In this document: piece after piece, positions 33,896 to 47,600 of the stretch
Layout: each line of letters starts with the position of its first letter
How positions within the stretch are numbered: the first letter of the stretch is position 1
NCBI GenBank assembly: GCA_028023455.1
Contig: JAQFVV010012394.1
Location: 32,208,885-32,272,884, forward strand
Reading direction: 5' to 3'
DNA from: Epiperipatus broadwayi
Lineage: Eukaryota; Onychophora; Udeonychophora; Euonychophora; Peripatidae
DNA length: 64,000 bases
Program-made: the position numbers and the translations under genes
Notes under the pieces: model-generated
What the model saw: the letters and a program-made list of their open reading frames with translations, nothing else
What the model was told of the DNA's origin: nothing
Database searches by the model: none

Positions 33896-35596
33896 TGTAC
33901 CAAAGTACATTGATATTAAAGTAATTTTATGAGTCCCATGTTTTAAAAATATAAAAATTTAATATTAAGAGAATAAAATGTAAAAATTAAAGAGCAGGGG
34001 GAGGGGGGATTTTGTATTAAATAAAATAAATTGTAAATGAGGTCCAAAATAATAAGCTGTTTAAAATAAAAGATTTTTTTTTGTTTAAAAGAAGAAAAAA
34101 TCTTGTAATAAATAAATGATTTAATATTCTTTAAATGAATTTTTAATAAAATAATAAAGAGATTTTGTTTTATCTTATAATGAAATAAATAAATATATGT
34201 GCATGTGTGTATGTAATTTTTAATAAAAGTAGATACAGAGGGTGATTTTATTTCACGAGATGATCGCTGCTGCTAAATAAAGTTTTCCATTGTTTAAACA
34301 GTATAAATAGCTCAACTTTTATTCATTCTTGGTCTGACTTTCTCATTTTAATAAATATTTTTTGAAGTAATATTTCCAAAAAATGTTGCACTGTTAAAAC
34401 CAAGGTATTTGCAGTTGAACGAAAGCCACTCACTACGCATCTAAGATCTGCAATTAGTTCATAAACTAATCATGTTGAAATAGACTAAATGGACAGCGGA
34501 GTGTGGGAGAACCAAACCAGCCATGAAATTCATACCAAATCACAGAATCTACAGAAGAATCATTTATCAGTCGTCGATGAGTTAAAAAATAATTCCATTA
34601 TCCTGTTTCTGTCGTATTTTAAAACTTAGCTAATTACTTGACTTTGATATCTAAACATTCCCGATTTTTTTTAAAAATAAAGATAGACTTTATTAAAAGA
34701 ACTTTGAACTTTTTGAATTAAACTTAAAAAAAAGAATAAACTTTAAACTTCAAAAAATTAATATTTGCAATAATAAATAAGTAAAAGAAGCTTCTATTAA
34801 ATAATATTTTTAAAACAATGGCATGCACGTATGTGTGATTTAATTTTTAAACTTAAAAAAATAATAATAATAAAATATGATGTAACGTGTATAATTTATT
34901 TGCTCAAGTAATATATTAAAATGCTTATTTTAATCTTTAAAAAAGAAGTGTGTGTGTTTCATTATAAGATAAAATGATTCATTTATTTTAAAATAAAATA
35001 AAAAACACTTAAATTATTTTTCTTAAAACATTTGTTTATTTCTGATACGTGCGAGTAAGTATAAATATTTATTTTCTTAATAACAGTAGGAGGGAAAAAA
35101 TCTAATCATTAATAATAGTATTTCAGAAAAGATTTGCTAAGTTAAATCTATAAATGTTTAGTATTCACTATAATGTTGTTATTATTAGTTTTAAAGGATT
35201 GAAGTATTATTTTTGACTGGTTCGGGAAAAATTATTTTAGTTTTTTTTTTTTAAAAAAAGTAGCTTAGGAGAGACAGCGTTTAAAATATACCTTTTGTTT
35301 TGTCTATTTAGTGGGTAGTTGGAACCGGTTGAACTAGCAGGGATTTTCACGTATCAAATTATGCTGATCAAATGGACATGCTAATTCTAATGTAATTAGC
35401 TGGCACCTAAGGGATTTTTTTTCTTCTTTTAAAAATAAAATAAAGTGTTTATTTGATCAGTGTATATTTGGTAGTCGAGTGTTGAATGTTATTGATAGTT
35501 TGCTATTGATAATAGTTGACACTTTACCTGAAAACCAACCATTTTCTGAAAGGGAAATCTAGGACGACAAAATATAATAAGATATTAGATAATATT
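33896..35596 (+). repeat. first 1.7 kb direct repeat (putative 5' LTR)
   Basis: Matches 36820-38464 along its whole length with scattered substitutions and indels. Its start, TGTAC-CAAA-GTACA, is a short palindrome. It directly abuts the (AT)n tract that holds the solo LTR. Confidence 0.7.
34302..34309 (+). promoter_or_regulatory. TATA box in first direct repeat
   Basis: CAGTATAAATAGCTCAAC. It is conserved at 37224-37231 in the second repeat. Confidence 0.4.
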
Positions 35597-36800
35597 TTAT
35601 TTGTCAATGCTTGGTGTTTGTTGTTTCTTGTAAGCTTAAGTAGTAAATTTTAAATTGAAGTTTTATATCATTAAGAGTTTTGAAGGTAGTAAGTGTTAAA
35701 TAAATAGAAGTAGTAGTTACTTGTAGTATTTTTTTATTGGTTGTTCAGAGGAGGTTGGTTCATTTGGCGCATCAACATGGCATGAAACTGTTCTTTTGGT
35801 GCAATGACATGGCATGAAACTTGTTTATGTAGCGTGTCAATGTGGCCCGAGAATTAGATGTTTCAAGTAGAAGAACCGACCGATAGTTGTAGTTTAGAAT
35901 GGACATATGGTGCATTAATGTAGTTAGTTGGATGTTTATTAGGCACAGTAACATGGCCTGAAAGTGGTCGTTTTAAGTGGAGGAACTGATTGTTGTAGTT
36001 TAGGAGGGGCATTCGGTGCATTAACATAGATAGTTGGACGTTTAATAGGCACAGTAACGTGGCCTGAAATTTAGTTGTTTAAGTGATAGGACTGTAGTTG
36101 AATGGTCATTTGCACATTAACGTAGGACCAATGTAAAGGACAATTGGACGTTGATGTAGAGATTTAAAGGAGCCTGATAATAGTCATAGAAAATGATAAG
36201 ATTACTATAAAATATAGTTGGGAATTCATTTGGCGAATCGACGTGACTTGAAATTAGTTGTTTAAATAGAATAAACAACTTGAATTGTAGTTACTTGTTT
36301 AGATGGAGAGTCAAAGTTGACTAATGTTATATATTAATAGGGGATATTTGATGAAGAGAAGTGTAATAAAGGTATTTGGCAGAATTTGTATTTTTTTTCT
36401 CGAACAGGTTAGCTTTGGTGTATGGTAAAAAGTTGATATTCGTGGATGTTAGAAAGTAGAAATGTGGTTTTTTTAAAGATAAAAAAATAAGATGCACTCC
36501 GTATGAGAAAGATAGATGAACATGAGGTGTAGATTTAGAACTAAGAGGTTGACTGTATATATGTTTGGAAATGTAATTTTTTTTGTGTGTGTGTTTGGTT
36601 AAAATAATGGTAGATAGATTGGATAGAAAGAAAGAGCCACCTGTTTGGTTATAGAATAGAATTGTATTGGGATGGAAATTATAGTGGATAAATAAGAATA
36701 CACATATACAATTAAACAAATGTTAAGTAAATAAAATTAGATTGTTTATAGGTTTAAATTCTGGGAAAAACTAAAATGCTCAGAATTATATTATAGTTTC
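35597..36800. other. interior of the second LTR-like element, with minisatellite
   Basis: No coding frame of the expected kind. Between about 35765 and 36110 short motifs such as CAACATGGCATGAAAC, GACATGGCATGAAAC, GTAACATGGCCTGAAAG and GTAACGTGGCCTGAAAT recur, first about every 30 bp and then about every 105 bp. A 130-codon minus-strand frame at 36327-36719 is rich in Phe, Ser, His and Asn and shows no motif; I treat it as chance. Confidence 0.5.
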
Positions 36801-36819
36801 AGAGGAGGAATGGAAATAA
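36801..36819 (+). promoter_or_regulatory. polypurine tract before second repeat
   Basis: AGAGGAGGAATGGAAATAA directly precedes TGTACC at 36820. Absent before the first repeat, as expected for an LTR element. Confidence 0.5.
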
Positions 36820-38464
36820 TGTACCAAAGTACATTGATATTAAAGTAATTGTATGAGTCCCATGTTTTAAAAATATAAAAAATTAATATTAAGAGAATAA
36901 AATGTAAAAACTAAAGAGCAGGGGAGGAATTTTGTATTAAATAAAATAAACTGTAAACGCTGTTTAAAATAATAAGCTGTTTAAAATAAAAGATTTTTTT
37001 TTGTTTAAAAAAAGAAAAAATCTTGTAATAAATAAATGATTTAATATTCTTTAAATGAATTTTTAATAAAATAATAAAGAGATTTCGTTTTATCTTATAA
37101 TAAAATAAATATATATATATGTGCATGCGTGTATGTAATTTTTAATAAAGTAGATGCAGAAGCTGATTTTATTTCACGAGATGAATGCTGCTGCTAAATA
37201 AAGTTTTCCATTGTTTAAAACAGTATAAATAGCTCAACTTTTGTTCATTCTTGGTCTGACTTTTTTATTTTAATTTTAATAAATATTTCTTGAAGTAATA
37301 TTACCAAAAAATGTTGCACTGTTAAAACCAATGTATTTTCAGTTGACTGAAAGCCACTCTCTACGCATCTAAGATCTGCGATTAGTTTGTAAAGTAATCA
37401 TATTGAAATAGACTAAATGGACAGCGGAGTTCAGGAATGCCAAACCAGCCTTGAAAATCATATCAAATCACAGGATCTATGGAAGAATCATTTACCAGTC
37501 GTCAATGAGTTAAGAAATAATTGCATTATGCTGTTTCTGTCATATTTTAAAACCTAGGTAATTATTTGACTTTGATATCTAAACATTCCCGATTTCTTTT
37601 AAAAATAAAGATAGACTTTATTAAAAGAACTTTGAACTTTTTGAATTAAACTTAAAAAAAAGAATAAACTTTAAACTTCAAAAAATTAATATTTGCAATA
37701 ATAAATAAGTAAAAGCAACTTCTATTAGATAATATTTTTGAAACAATGGCATGCACGTGTGAATTGATTTTTAAACTTAAAAAAAGATAATAATAAAATA
37801 TGATGTAATGTGTATAATTTATTTGCTCAAGTAATCTATTAAAATGCTTATTTTAATCTTTTAAAAAAGAAGTGTGTGTGTGTTTTATTATAAGATAAAA
37901 TGATTCATTTATTTTAAAATAAAATAAAAAACACTTAAATTATTTTTCTTAAAACATTTATGTTTATTTCTGATATGTGTGGGTAAGTATAAATATTTAT
38001 TTTCTTAATAACAGTAGGAGGGAAAAAATGTTCATTATTCAGTATAATGTTGTTATTATTAGTTTTAAAGGATTGAAGTATTATTTTGGTTCGGGGAAAA
38101 TTATTTTAGTTTTTAAAAAAAATAGTAGTAGCTTAAAAGAGGCAGCATTTAAGATATACCTTTTGTTTTGTCTATTTAATGGGTGGTTGGAACCGGTTGA
38201 GCTAGCAGGGATTTTCAGGTATCAAATTATGCTGATCAAATGGACATGCTAATTCTAATGTAATTAGCTGACGTCTAAGGGATTTTTTCTTTCTTCTTTT
38301 AAAAATAAAATAAAGTGTTTATTTGATAAGTGTATATTTGATAGTCGAGTGTTGAATGTCATTGATAGTTCGGTATTGATAATAGTTGACACTTTACCTG
38401 AAAACCAACCATTTTCTGAAAGGGAAATCTAGGAGGACAAAATATAATAAGATATGATAATATT
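36820..38464 (+). repeat. second 1.65 kb direct repeat (putative 3' LTR)
   Basis: Copy of 33896-35596. TATA box at 37224-37231. The frame at 37977-38252 reads through repeat sequence and is also partly open in the first copy; it has no motif. Confidence 0.7.
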
Positions 38465-40813
38465 AAAAGTGAAACTTTAAAGTATCAAGCCTTCTGACTA
38501 GAAAGTTTACTTTTGGAACACTTATTAGTAGACAGTCATCATCGTTTACAAATTATTACCACCATCACTGCATGTTCATCGGTGGATTTCATGATTTTTC
38601 AGGGTTGAGGATATTATTAGCATAGTGAAGGTTAAAAGCATAATGGTTGAATTGACTTTGATAAGCAAACATAAACTAAATGGATTAATGAAAAAATAAT
38701 TTAATAATTTATTATTAATGAATAAATAAAACTGTTAGTTATGTACGTGCAATTGTCACTAGATTTACAAAATATTAAAGATAATAAAATATTACGAAAT
38801 ATTTTAAATTTAAAGTCTCATCTATAATGATAAGATGTTACCATGTGAAATATTTAAACAGTTCCAAATCATGGTTTTCTGCAGATATCAGTTTTTAAAT
38901 ATAAATATGGATGTCTTCATTAGTTCCTCCAAAGATAGTATTTATCCTCCTGGTTTACTGGTGGTGTTTAATAGAAAATGCAGCAGCAATGGTGACATTA
39001 GATAGGGAATAGTATCAATAGGACTTGGGTCAATTTTATGATACTGTATGTTTCTTTATGGCATTATTAAAGCAGGCAAAGGCTGGTTTTAGAAAACTTT
39101 AGCATTTGTTTCTGAATCCAATTGCATTCCCAAATGTTTTGACTGGTATAGTTTTTAGTTGTCTAACCAAACCACATGAATTGATGGTCTTCTGAAAAAA
39201 GTCATCATACTTGCTGTTATAAATGGAGTATTGAAAAATACTGTCTAAGTCACAGTGGGAAACAGTTTTAACCAGAAGTTTCTCTCCTCTGCATGGAATC
39301 GCTGCAACACTGCTTCTTAAGTTGAGCCACAAAATAGACTAAATAAGACTGGGCTTCCAGACTGGAAAGGATTGGACTAAATTATTTGTTTTAAGCCTAT
39401 TTACATCCATTCAATGGATATTTTCTAAAAGATAGGCTTATTAATAGTTAGTTACAAGAATTGACATCTGTTTCTCTATAACAACGTTTTTTGAAAAATG
39501 TTTTGTTCATTTCTTTTATAACATGTGAAAACAATTTTACAGATATTTTAAAATTATATCATTATTTTATAACTAAGTGAACAAAGGAATAATAGGAAGA
39601 AAGAAAAAAATCATTATTGACTTTTAAAAATTAATCAATATTTTACTTAGTTTTATTAAACCATAATTCCAAGCAACATATCTAGATTTTCCAATCAAAT
39701 TTACTTGAGGAATTGACAAGTTGTTCAATTAAAATCCAATTAGATGGCATATCAGACAAGGACATAAAATATTTTATATTTTTATGAGCTACACTATTCA
39801 AGTCTGCATGCTCATCAAAACTATTTTTATTTTTTCCTTTATATTACAATTTATCATTTTATTGTTTCTCACTTATTACAAAGTAACTTTCATTATAAAA
39901 TAGTTAATATGATTAAATGTATAAACTAATGATTCTTTTAATTTTTTACACCAGTTTATGTACACATGCATTTAACAATAAATATATAAGAGCTTTTTAT
40001 TAAATCTTTTTCTAATGCAATTTTGTAAAGTAATTAATTTGAGTGCCTAACAGATTTGTTCTGTTACAATATATTGAACTGGATCCCCAAATAATTACTA
40101 CCTTAACTGAGTTTAAATACATTTTATAATATAACCTTTTAATACTATGAGAATGGACGGGCCCTTTAAGCAGAAGGGAAAATACCATTGACAGCATAGC
40201 CATCGATGACATCCACAGCCAGATTGAGCTATACAAAGCATAACACAATCACATTTCCTGACCATGACCCACCTCAACTGCTGGAATCAAACCCCTGCCA
40301 TCCAAAGCATTTTATTTATTAGAGAATCAAACTCAGGCACTATCTAATCATATGTTATATAGGACGCATGCTTCAGATGACAGGCACACAATTCAGTACT
40401 TGACATATCCCATGACTAGCTCATACTCAGTCTCAGGGTCCAGCACATTTAACACATAAAAAGTAACTGCTCTTAGATTAATGGTGACACAGTGTTAAAA
40501 GAGAGAATAGACCAACTAATATTTAAGCAAACATTATTATTTATTTACATATACACATATACTTAACATAATATAATACATTTTATATACACATATACTT
40601 AACATAATATAATATAATAAATTTTATATAAGAAAATATAAATGATGGCTTTAGGCTATAGTTATAATAGACCTTCATTAAAGTTCATTTAATTTAAAAT
40701 CAAGTGTCTATTTAGTTAATTAAAGTATCTCTACCTAGGTTTTCATTTATGTGTATTTACCAACCAACTGACTTCTTGGTTCTCCATTGATGGCTTCATG
40801 GCTTTCCTTTTAG
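38465..40813. other. repeat-poor stretch without a recognised gene
   Basis: The minus-strand frame at 39099-39332 and the one at 40012-40248 show no motif. Between about 40280 and 40340 the minus strand has two B-box-like strings (GGTTTGATTCC and GAGTTTGATTC) about 40 bp apart, a possible dimeric tRNA-like SINE trace. Confidence 0.4.
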
Positions 40814-40896
40814 GTTTCTGTCAAACAATGGGAGAGAGAGAATATGTGGCAGTTTCTACTTCACAATCTCAGCATTGGTTCCCAATATTGAATCAG
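40814..40896 (+). CDS. candidate internal exon, 83 nt
   Basis: A pyrimidine-rich acceptor (GGCTTTCCTTTTAG, ending at 40813) and a near-consensus donor (CAG|GTAAGA at 40897) enclose 83 nt that is open in two frames. The better frame enters at phase 1 and leaves at phase 0 (MGEREYVAVSTSQSQHWF). The entry phase is compatible with the donor at 228. No family is recognised, and such a signal pair can occur by chance in 64 kb. Confidence 0.15.
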
Positions 40897-43800
40897 GTAA
40901 GATAGTTGATGGCAGAGGACTTGGGGCATAAAACCATGTTGGATACTCCTACAGCTTATGTGACTTCTGCATTGATGTTGATCACAGTAGTAATGACTGC
41001 TTTACTACTGCACTAAAATTTCTGAATATCTGCATGCATTTTTTAGAAAAAACCTGAACTCCAAACTAATAGCAATGTGAACTGTATATCAATAACACTA
41101 TTAGCAATTCTGACTGTATATCACAAACCTGACTGATTTACAGACTTAAGAGCAGAATGAATTACAGATCACAGACCTGACTGAATTATAGATAGCAACC
41201 CTCACTAAATAAAAATAGGCCATAGTGACTTCATATACTTTTTCTCTCATTGTTTTTAATTGCTTATCATTATTTTTAATTTTAATCTTAACCTAAGTCA
41301 TTTTTTAAAATTATTTTTACATTTGCTTTAATCTACTACCTCATTTATAGTTTACATAGATTTTTAATTAATGCAATTTCAATATCATTATCAATTAGAA
41401 ATCTTATTAGCATTCCAAATTAATTAATTAGTCATTGATTTTCACTTTTACAGATTGATTTTATTTTAACTTTCCATATTTACTTATTTATTCTTTTAAC
41501 TTATTTTTACTTTGTGCAACAAAAAAAGTTTTCTTTAAAAGAAGATAGTTTTAAATCTTCCTATTTTAGATTTCTCACCCATCCACTTTTTAACAAATTG
41601 TTTTATTATATTTTAAAGTATATATATATACACAATCTTTTTATTTTACAAAATTGCATTTTGAAATCTACTTAACTAATCTTTTTTTAAAAAAAATAAT
41701 TATGAAACGTGTAATGCTATGTATTGAAGTGAAAAATATATTACACATATTTTTGCTCCACTGTCTGGTGATTCAAAACCTTGAATCAGAGGTTTAAACT
41801 CATCTATATATGTGTTAAATCACTAGAGAGTGAAAAGGACACACATACAAGTTTAAAAACCCTCCATTATTATTTTTGTTATGTTTATAAGTTAAGCATT
41901 ATTAATATAAAAGATTATTTAATAATTTTAAGTCAGAAATATTTAAATTTCCATGCCCTTTTAATAGTTATGTATGTGTGTGCGATATTATTTGAAATAT
42001 GTTTTCCATAATGAAATATGTATATTTATTTTATTGTTATGTATATTTTATTTTAGTTCGTGTATTTTATTTTCTGATGCAATACTAACTCAGAAACATA
42101 AAATCTATAAATAAAAGAATATTCTAAGATTTGTTTTAAAAAAAGTAATTAATAAGTTAAAATCCCTTAGCAAACTAAATGTTAATGGAAATTATATCTT
42201 TTGAATCTATTTCCATTTTAGAAATAGATTAAAACAATACTCTCTAGAACTTGTTGCATCATTGTTAAAATTAGTCAATAGGTGTATTTCAGCCATGTAA
42301 TGGACATCCAGGCCATATCAAACAGAAACAGAGAACATTCTAGAAGGTTTTTACCAGTATAAATAGAGCCAAAATTTTAGGCTAAGTCTCTTGGTTCACC
42401 ATCTTAATAGCTTTGCAGAACGGACCCATGTCCGTTTAATTTTTGAAATATGACTCCTGAATAGAGGGGCTAAATTTGCTTCCCCGTTCTTCTCCAAAAT
42501 CATTTCCACTCTGCTATGTTAACCTGCCATCTCCACTTATGGACTGCCTAATTTAAATGCTATCATAATTACCTCAGGATGCCAACCATTATTTGTCAGA
42601 TCTTTGCCTTGCTTAACCGTGTTTCTTCATTTATAATTATACACATTCAAATCCATACTGTAAAGGGTAGCTTACAATGCACACATTCCTAAAAAGATCA
42701 AGCTTATTTATTGAACCCAATCCATTTGGAATTTATATTAATAATGGGAAAGATTATTTGTTTGTTATTATTACATATATATATATATATAATACATAAT
42801 AAATTATTATTTTATTATAAAATACGATCAATATTTTACAAAGTAATATTGTATATATATAAACTATTTGATTAAATAAACTGTAATGTATATTTTTTTA
42901 TTATTATTTAAAATTGAATATTAATTTATAGTTAAATGAATTTGGGATGGCCTGAGGTTAATTGGGTGGACACATGTGTGAAAATAAAACTGATTTTATT
43001 ATTTTATTTTTTTTTTTGTAATAAATGAAATGTATTTAAACAATACATATAAAAATCTAAATGAATTTAAACAATAGGCAGTTAAAAATATTAGCGTTCC
43101 TGAAAATCCACGCACATGAAATGTATAAAAACAAAAAACAGTTTACAAATCGTGCTTCTTATTGTTATAGCACTGCTAACAAAAGACAGCAATTAAAATT
43201 AAAATTTAGAACGCTAAAATGGAGTTTTACTTTTTCTTTTATTTAAATTATAAACATTTTTAAAAGTCAAATGCTGTAATTAAAAGTTTACCAAATTCAG
43301 AGGAAAGGAAGTAAAATAAGAAGTAAGAATAAGTGATAAATTCTTAAATAATTAAATCGTGTTTTAAAAGTTGTTGGAGTAATTTTTTTTTACTATTTTC
43401 AATTTTTTCAAAAAGAATAATGAAAATTAATCTGCTGAAAATTGGAAAAGAAAGAAAAATGAAATAATTTTCTTAATATATATAAAGTGCTTCTATATTA
43501 TCTAATATAAATTTATGATTACAAATAATTATTAAATTGTACTTTAATATGAAGATGGGCTAGAGCAAAACATGCTATTGTGCATCGTAGTATTTTCTAC
43601 CAGCTGCATTAAACCTCTATATATCTATATATATTTTTCTACTTTATTATAAACACACAAGAAGATGCCTGCAGTCCAAAGTAAACAAGGATTTGAATAC
43701 TTTATGGTGAATCAAATGAGGATCAAGGTGTTTACCATTAAACACAACTACAGGAGACACCATTGTACCTATCTATCCCTGCTAAGGAAAATGATTTACT

Positions 43801-44680
43801 AAATGAAACTGCTTTGAAGAACATGATTTTTATGAACTTTGTTCCAATTACAATTTTTTTTAATCAAAGAATCAATATTGTAAATTTTTATTTATTTATT
43901 TATTTTATTTTATTTTAAGTCTTGTTATCTGTTGTATTTTAACACTCTGATGCTGAAGCCTCATTTTTTTAGAATTAGCAAAGAAGAAAAGGGGGGATTA
44001 TTCATTTTGATATTTTCATTGTAAATAAAGTTTAGGTTAACCCACCTGCTTCACATCAGGTTATCCACATAAATATTCAGATAAGATTCTCTAAATTTAT
44101 TTTCATAGGTTAAATTACAACATTATACAGAATACATATTATATGTTTTATTTTGTGATTAGCCTTGTACATATATTTTCCAGTATGTTTGACTAATCAA
44201 CTAGTATCTGTTTCTGTCATATATATAAATTGGGGAAAACTTGTTAAATAGATTGTTAACATCTGCAAATATATAACTTAGCTAGCCAGAATCTCAGTTA
44301 TATTAAATAACTAAAGTTTATTTTTCTATATAATTATGATTTGTAGAGAATGAGTGACATAGGTGGATTTCTACCGTGGGGTATAAGGGTTGGATTATAA
44401 TAATCATTAATTAGTAAAATGGTAGAGGTTCACATGTGACACATGTACATATGATTATTATTATTTTTTATATTTTTTTATTATTACTATTGTTGTTATA
44501 CTTGATATTTATTATTGTTAATAAATGTTTGAGAGTTTGTATTATTCCAGTCTCTGCTTTATTGAGTTGTCTTGACATTCCACAATTTATAAATAATTAT
44601 ACATGCACACACATCTATTTTTCTTATTATATAAAAATTTGAAAATAAAACAAATATAATAAATGCTAGTTGTAACCTAT
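40897..44680. other. stretch without a recognised gene
   Basis: Contains a 40 bp-period duplication shortly before it (40548-40625), an (AT)n tract at 42773-42790, and TATAAATAGAGCC at 42359-42371 followed by AAGTCTCTTGG, which looks promoter- or LTR-like. No LTR ends or target duplication could be placed. All frames are short and AT-driven. Confidence 0.4.
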
Positions 44681-47600
44681 ATATAGGTGCAGGAGTTGCT
44701 GTGTGTATCTGTTCATACCTGCTAAAGGAGTTAAAAGTAATATTCTCTCTGGTTTTGAATATTAGGGCATAACGGAATTAACAAAGAGGAAAAGTGGATG
44801 AACTAACCTAAATTGCATTTAATATTAGTAAATCGGGATAGAGTTAGTCAATTAAAGTGTATGCGATCATTGGTTAAGTATTTTATCAGGTTCTCATTAG
44901 CATTCTATCAGAAGACCCACAGTCTGAACATAGTTGGATGCCACTTTTTTTCCCTTCTAAGCCTGGTAGGTCTTTGCAGATTGTTTCATTAGGGGCAATA
45001 AATTAGAGTATATTAACTTATCCCCACACCATATTGCTACATCTGCATAGTAGTACAGTCTGCAAGTTAGTTGACCATCCATTACATCTGGTGCACCATC
45101 ATTGGGCTTGGTTAGTTTATGACTGTTGATGAAGAGTATTGCCCATTATACTGGTGTTAGCAATGTTAGGGGCTAGTGGTAATCTTTCTGTCTGTTATAT
45201 CTGACACCATCAATTTTGGGACTCAATAGATAGATGTACCATCACATTTGTAAGTTGGTCATACATTGAGATTGAACCAGCTGATTGTTGAATCTGATAG
45301 ATATATCCAAATGGGAATCGTTCCATCTGTTAGAGTACGTAAGTGAAGACATCAAGATTTGGAAGGTAAATCATAAGCTTGCTGCTCATATGAACTTTTT
45401 AAAAGACTTTCATTTTAAAAATCTAAATTATTTGTAAAGTTCTCTTTCTATCAAAATATAATGTAATATTAATTATAACTGTTCTAGAAGGTAATGACTT
45501 TCTTTCTCTGTTCTAAAAGATAGTGCACGAATCTAAAATGTTATTTCTGCATTTCTCTATGGATTTCACATTTTCTTGTTTCTAATATTTTAAATGCGGC
45601 ACGCTTTTATTTTATTTTATAAATTTCATGTTGTTTAATTTGGTATGCTAACAGTTCAATCCAGTGAACCAATGCTAAATTTTGTTAATAACTATCCTTG
45701 AAATTATGGGATATCATATCTTAAATGTAAGCTTTCTTACATAATTAAAAGTTCGCTTGATTGAAAAATATTTTGAATTACCCTAATTGTTCAGTGGCAG
45801 CTTATTCACTGCTACATTTAATATGTTTCATTACTGCCAGATTTTATGCTATTGATTTTATTTTCAAATTATACTATAAAGTAAATGTATTGACCTACCT
45901 TTACTATGTGTTTTTTTATATTTTCAATCATTTGCTTATCACGCCATTTTAACCTGATAATCTTTTATAGAAGTAATTGCTGGTTGGTGTATTAATATTT
46001 ATTTAATGAAGGGAACAATAATCCCTCCTTTTATGTGTGACATTCTAACAAATATGTAAGGACATTTGCATATCTTTCGAGAGGGATTAATTTATGTCAT
46101 ATCATTATGCCAGATTCTATTAAATTATAAGGGCTTTAATTAATATATCAGCGTTATTAAGAACCTGATTTAATTTATTTAGCATTGCTGGGCTTACATA
46201 ATGTTCTGAAATTTTCTTCTTTTTGCTTTATCAAAATTAAAACCCAGATCAACGGGATTATTTCTCTCATGGCGTATCGGGGTTTGGAATCACCGACTCT
46301 TGGATATCATCAAGGTGGCCGGTAAGCTCTGCATAGGTTAATACTGGCAAACAGGCTATGGTATTTTTACATGTTACCACCTTCCTTAAAAATGCTGACC
46401 TGTCTCACATACCAGGCACATTTTACACTCTCATATTATTGATGAAGCGTTCGTCCCAAATTAGACTCACCCATTTCTAACATTATTACTTTAGTCAGCA
46501 TCGTGATTCTAGTTTAATATTTTTATATTTGCCCATTCTAAATCTGTAAGACATAATGCCATGATTTCTGAATCCATCTCATGTTTTCGTTTCTATTAAA
46601 AGTTAGTTAATGTCATTTTAAAGCTTGTTAAGCTACTTGCCTTCTCATTACGAAAGTGTTGAATGCGCCAACGAGTAATGCTAAGTCAATCTTTTCTAAT
46701 AAGAATAGAATTAAATAACTAAATAACTTTGCTGTTTAAATATTTAAGTTCCAATTATTATTGAAGTAAACGATTTAGATTAATAAATATTTTCGAATGT
46801 GGTTCAAATGAACCTTAATAAAGTGATGTATATCATATTCCATCTATCTATTTTAAGGTCAATGAGTTTTCATAAAATATCATAGCATCCACGTTATATA
46901 ATATGGTAAAATGTATATCTCTCATGTTAGCATATTAAGCCGCATCTCTTGAATATCTGTACCTTGTTTGAAGTGTAATATACAATTGCAGATTTGCGCA
47001 TCATTTAATTTGTAACTTATATTCTTTTGTTGTGTAACTCCTTTAACGTGCAAATCAGCATTAACAAAGTGAAACCCATAATTATATTAGTGTTGACTCT
47101 CGATATAAATAGATTCACAACTTTATTCAATTCCATATATGTTTATTAATTATTTTATTAATATTAATAAATTATTAACTATATAATTATTATTAAGCCT
47201 GCTTTGCCTCAGCATGTATGCATACACATCATTAATTAGATTGCATTACATATAGCTGATTTCTACCGACTATAGGCCAATCCCTAGCTCTATTCATGAA
47301 TAATATGAAGGGTAAAATTCTAATACTTTTGCTATTTCACTATGTTTGGGGTTGGAGTTCGAGACCTCATAGTATCGAAATTCCCTGTAAATCTTTTGTT
47401 TCTCCGCTGTTGCTTCGGGACAGGTATAACTAAAATTTTCTTTGTTATCAGAAATGTTGTTTGTAATGTTATAGATCTGGAAAATAGGCAAGAGGGCAGA
47501 GTTCATGATTGTTCCTGACTTAGGCATCTCGCGCATGAGTGGATTCGAGGTACTTTTGCCTAGATGCTAGCTCTTGTTAGACAAACATACGATTCTGACC

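Larger units (their letters stand above)
33896..38464 (+). mobile_element. second non-autonomous LTR-like element
   Basis: Direct repeats 33896-35596 and 36820-38464 begin TGTACCAAAGTACATTGATA and end near GATAATATT. They enclose about 1.22 kb with no gag or pol frame. A purine tract (AGAGGAGGAATGGAAATAA, 36801-36819) abuts the second repeat exactly where a polypurine tract should be, and each repeat has a TATAAATA box followed about 25 bp on by TTCATTC. These support LTRs of 1.70 and 1.65 kb. Against this, the right ends lack the usual CA and no clear primer-binding site follows the first repeat. A segmental tandem duplication is the alternative. Confidence 0.55.

Noticed and set aside
36327-36719. 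130-codon minus-strand frame in the second LTR-like element
   Set aside because: Phe/Ser/His/Asn-rich composition expected from antisense AT-rich DNA; no motif, and opposite to the inferred element strand.
44689-44709. GGTGCAGGAGTTGCTGTGTG, resembling the start of an abundant cephalopod SINE
   Set aside because: Only about 20 bp agree and the rest of that SINE (B box, tail) is absent; too weak to assign the element or the organism.
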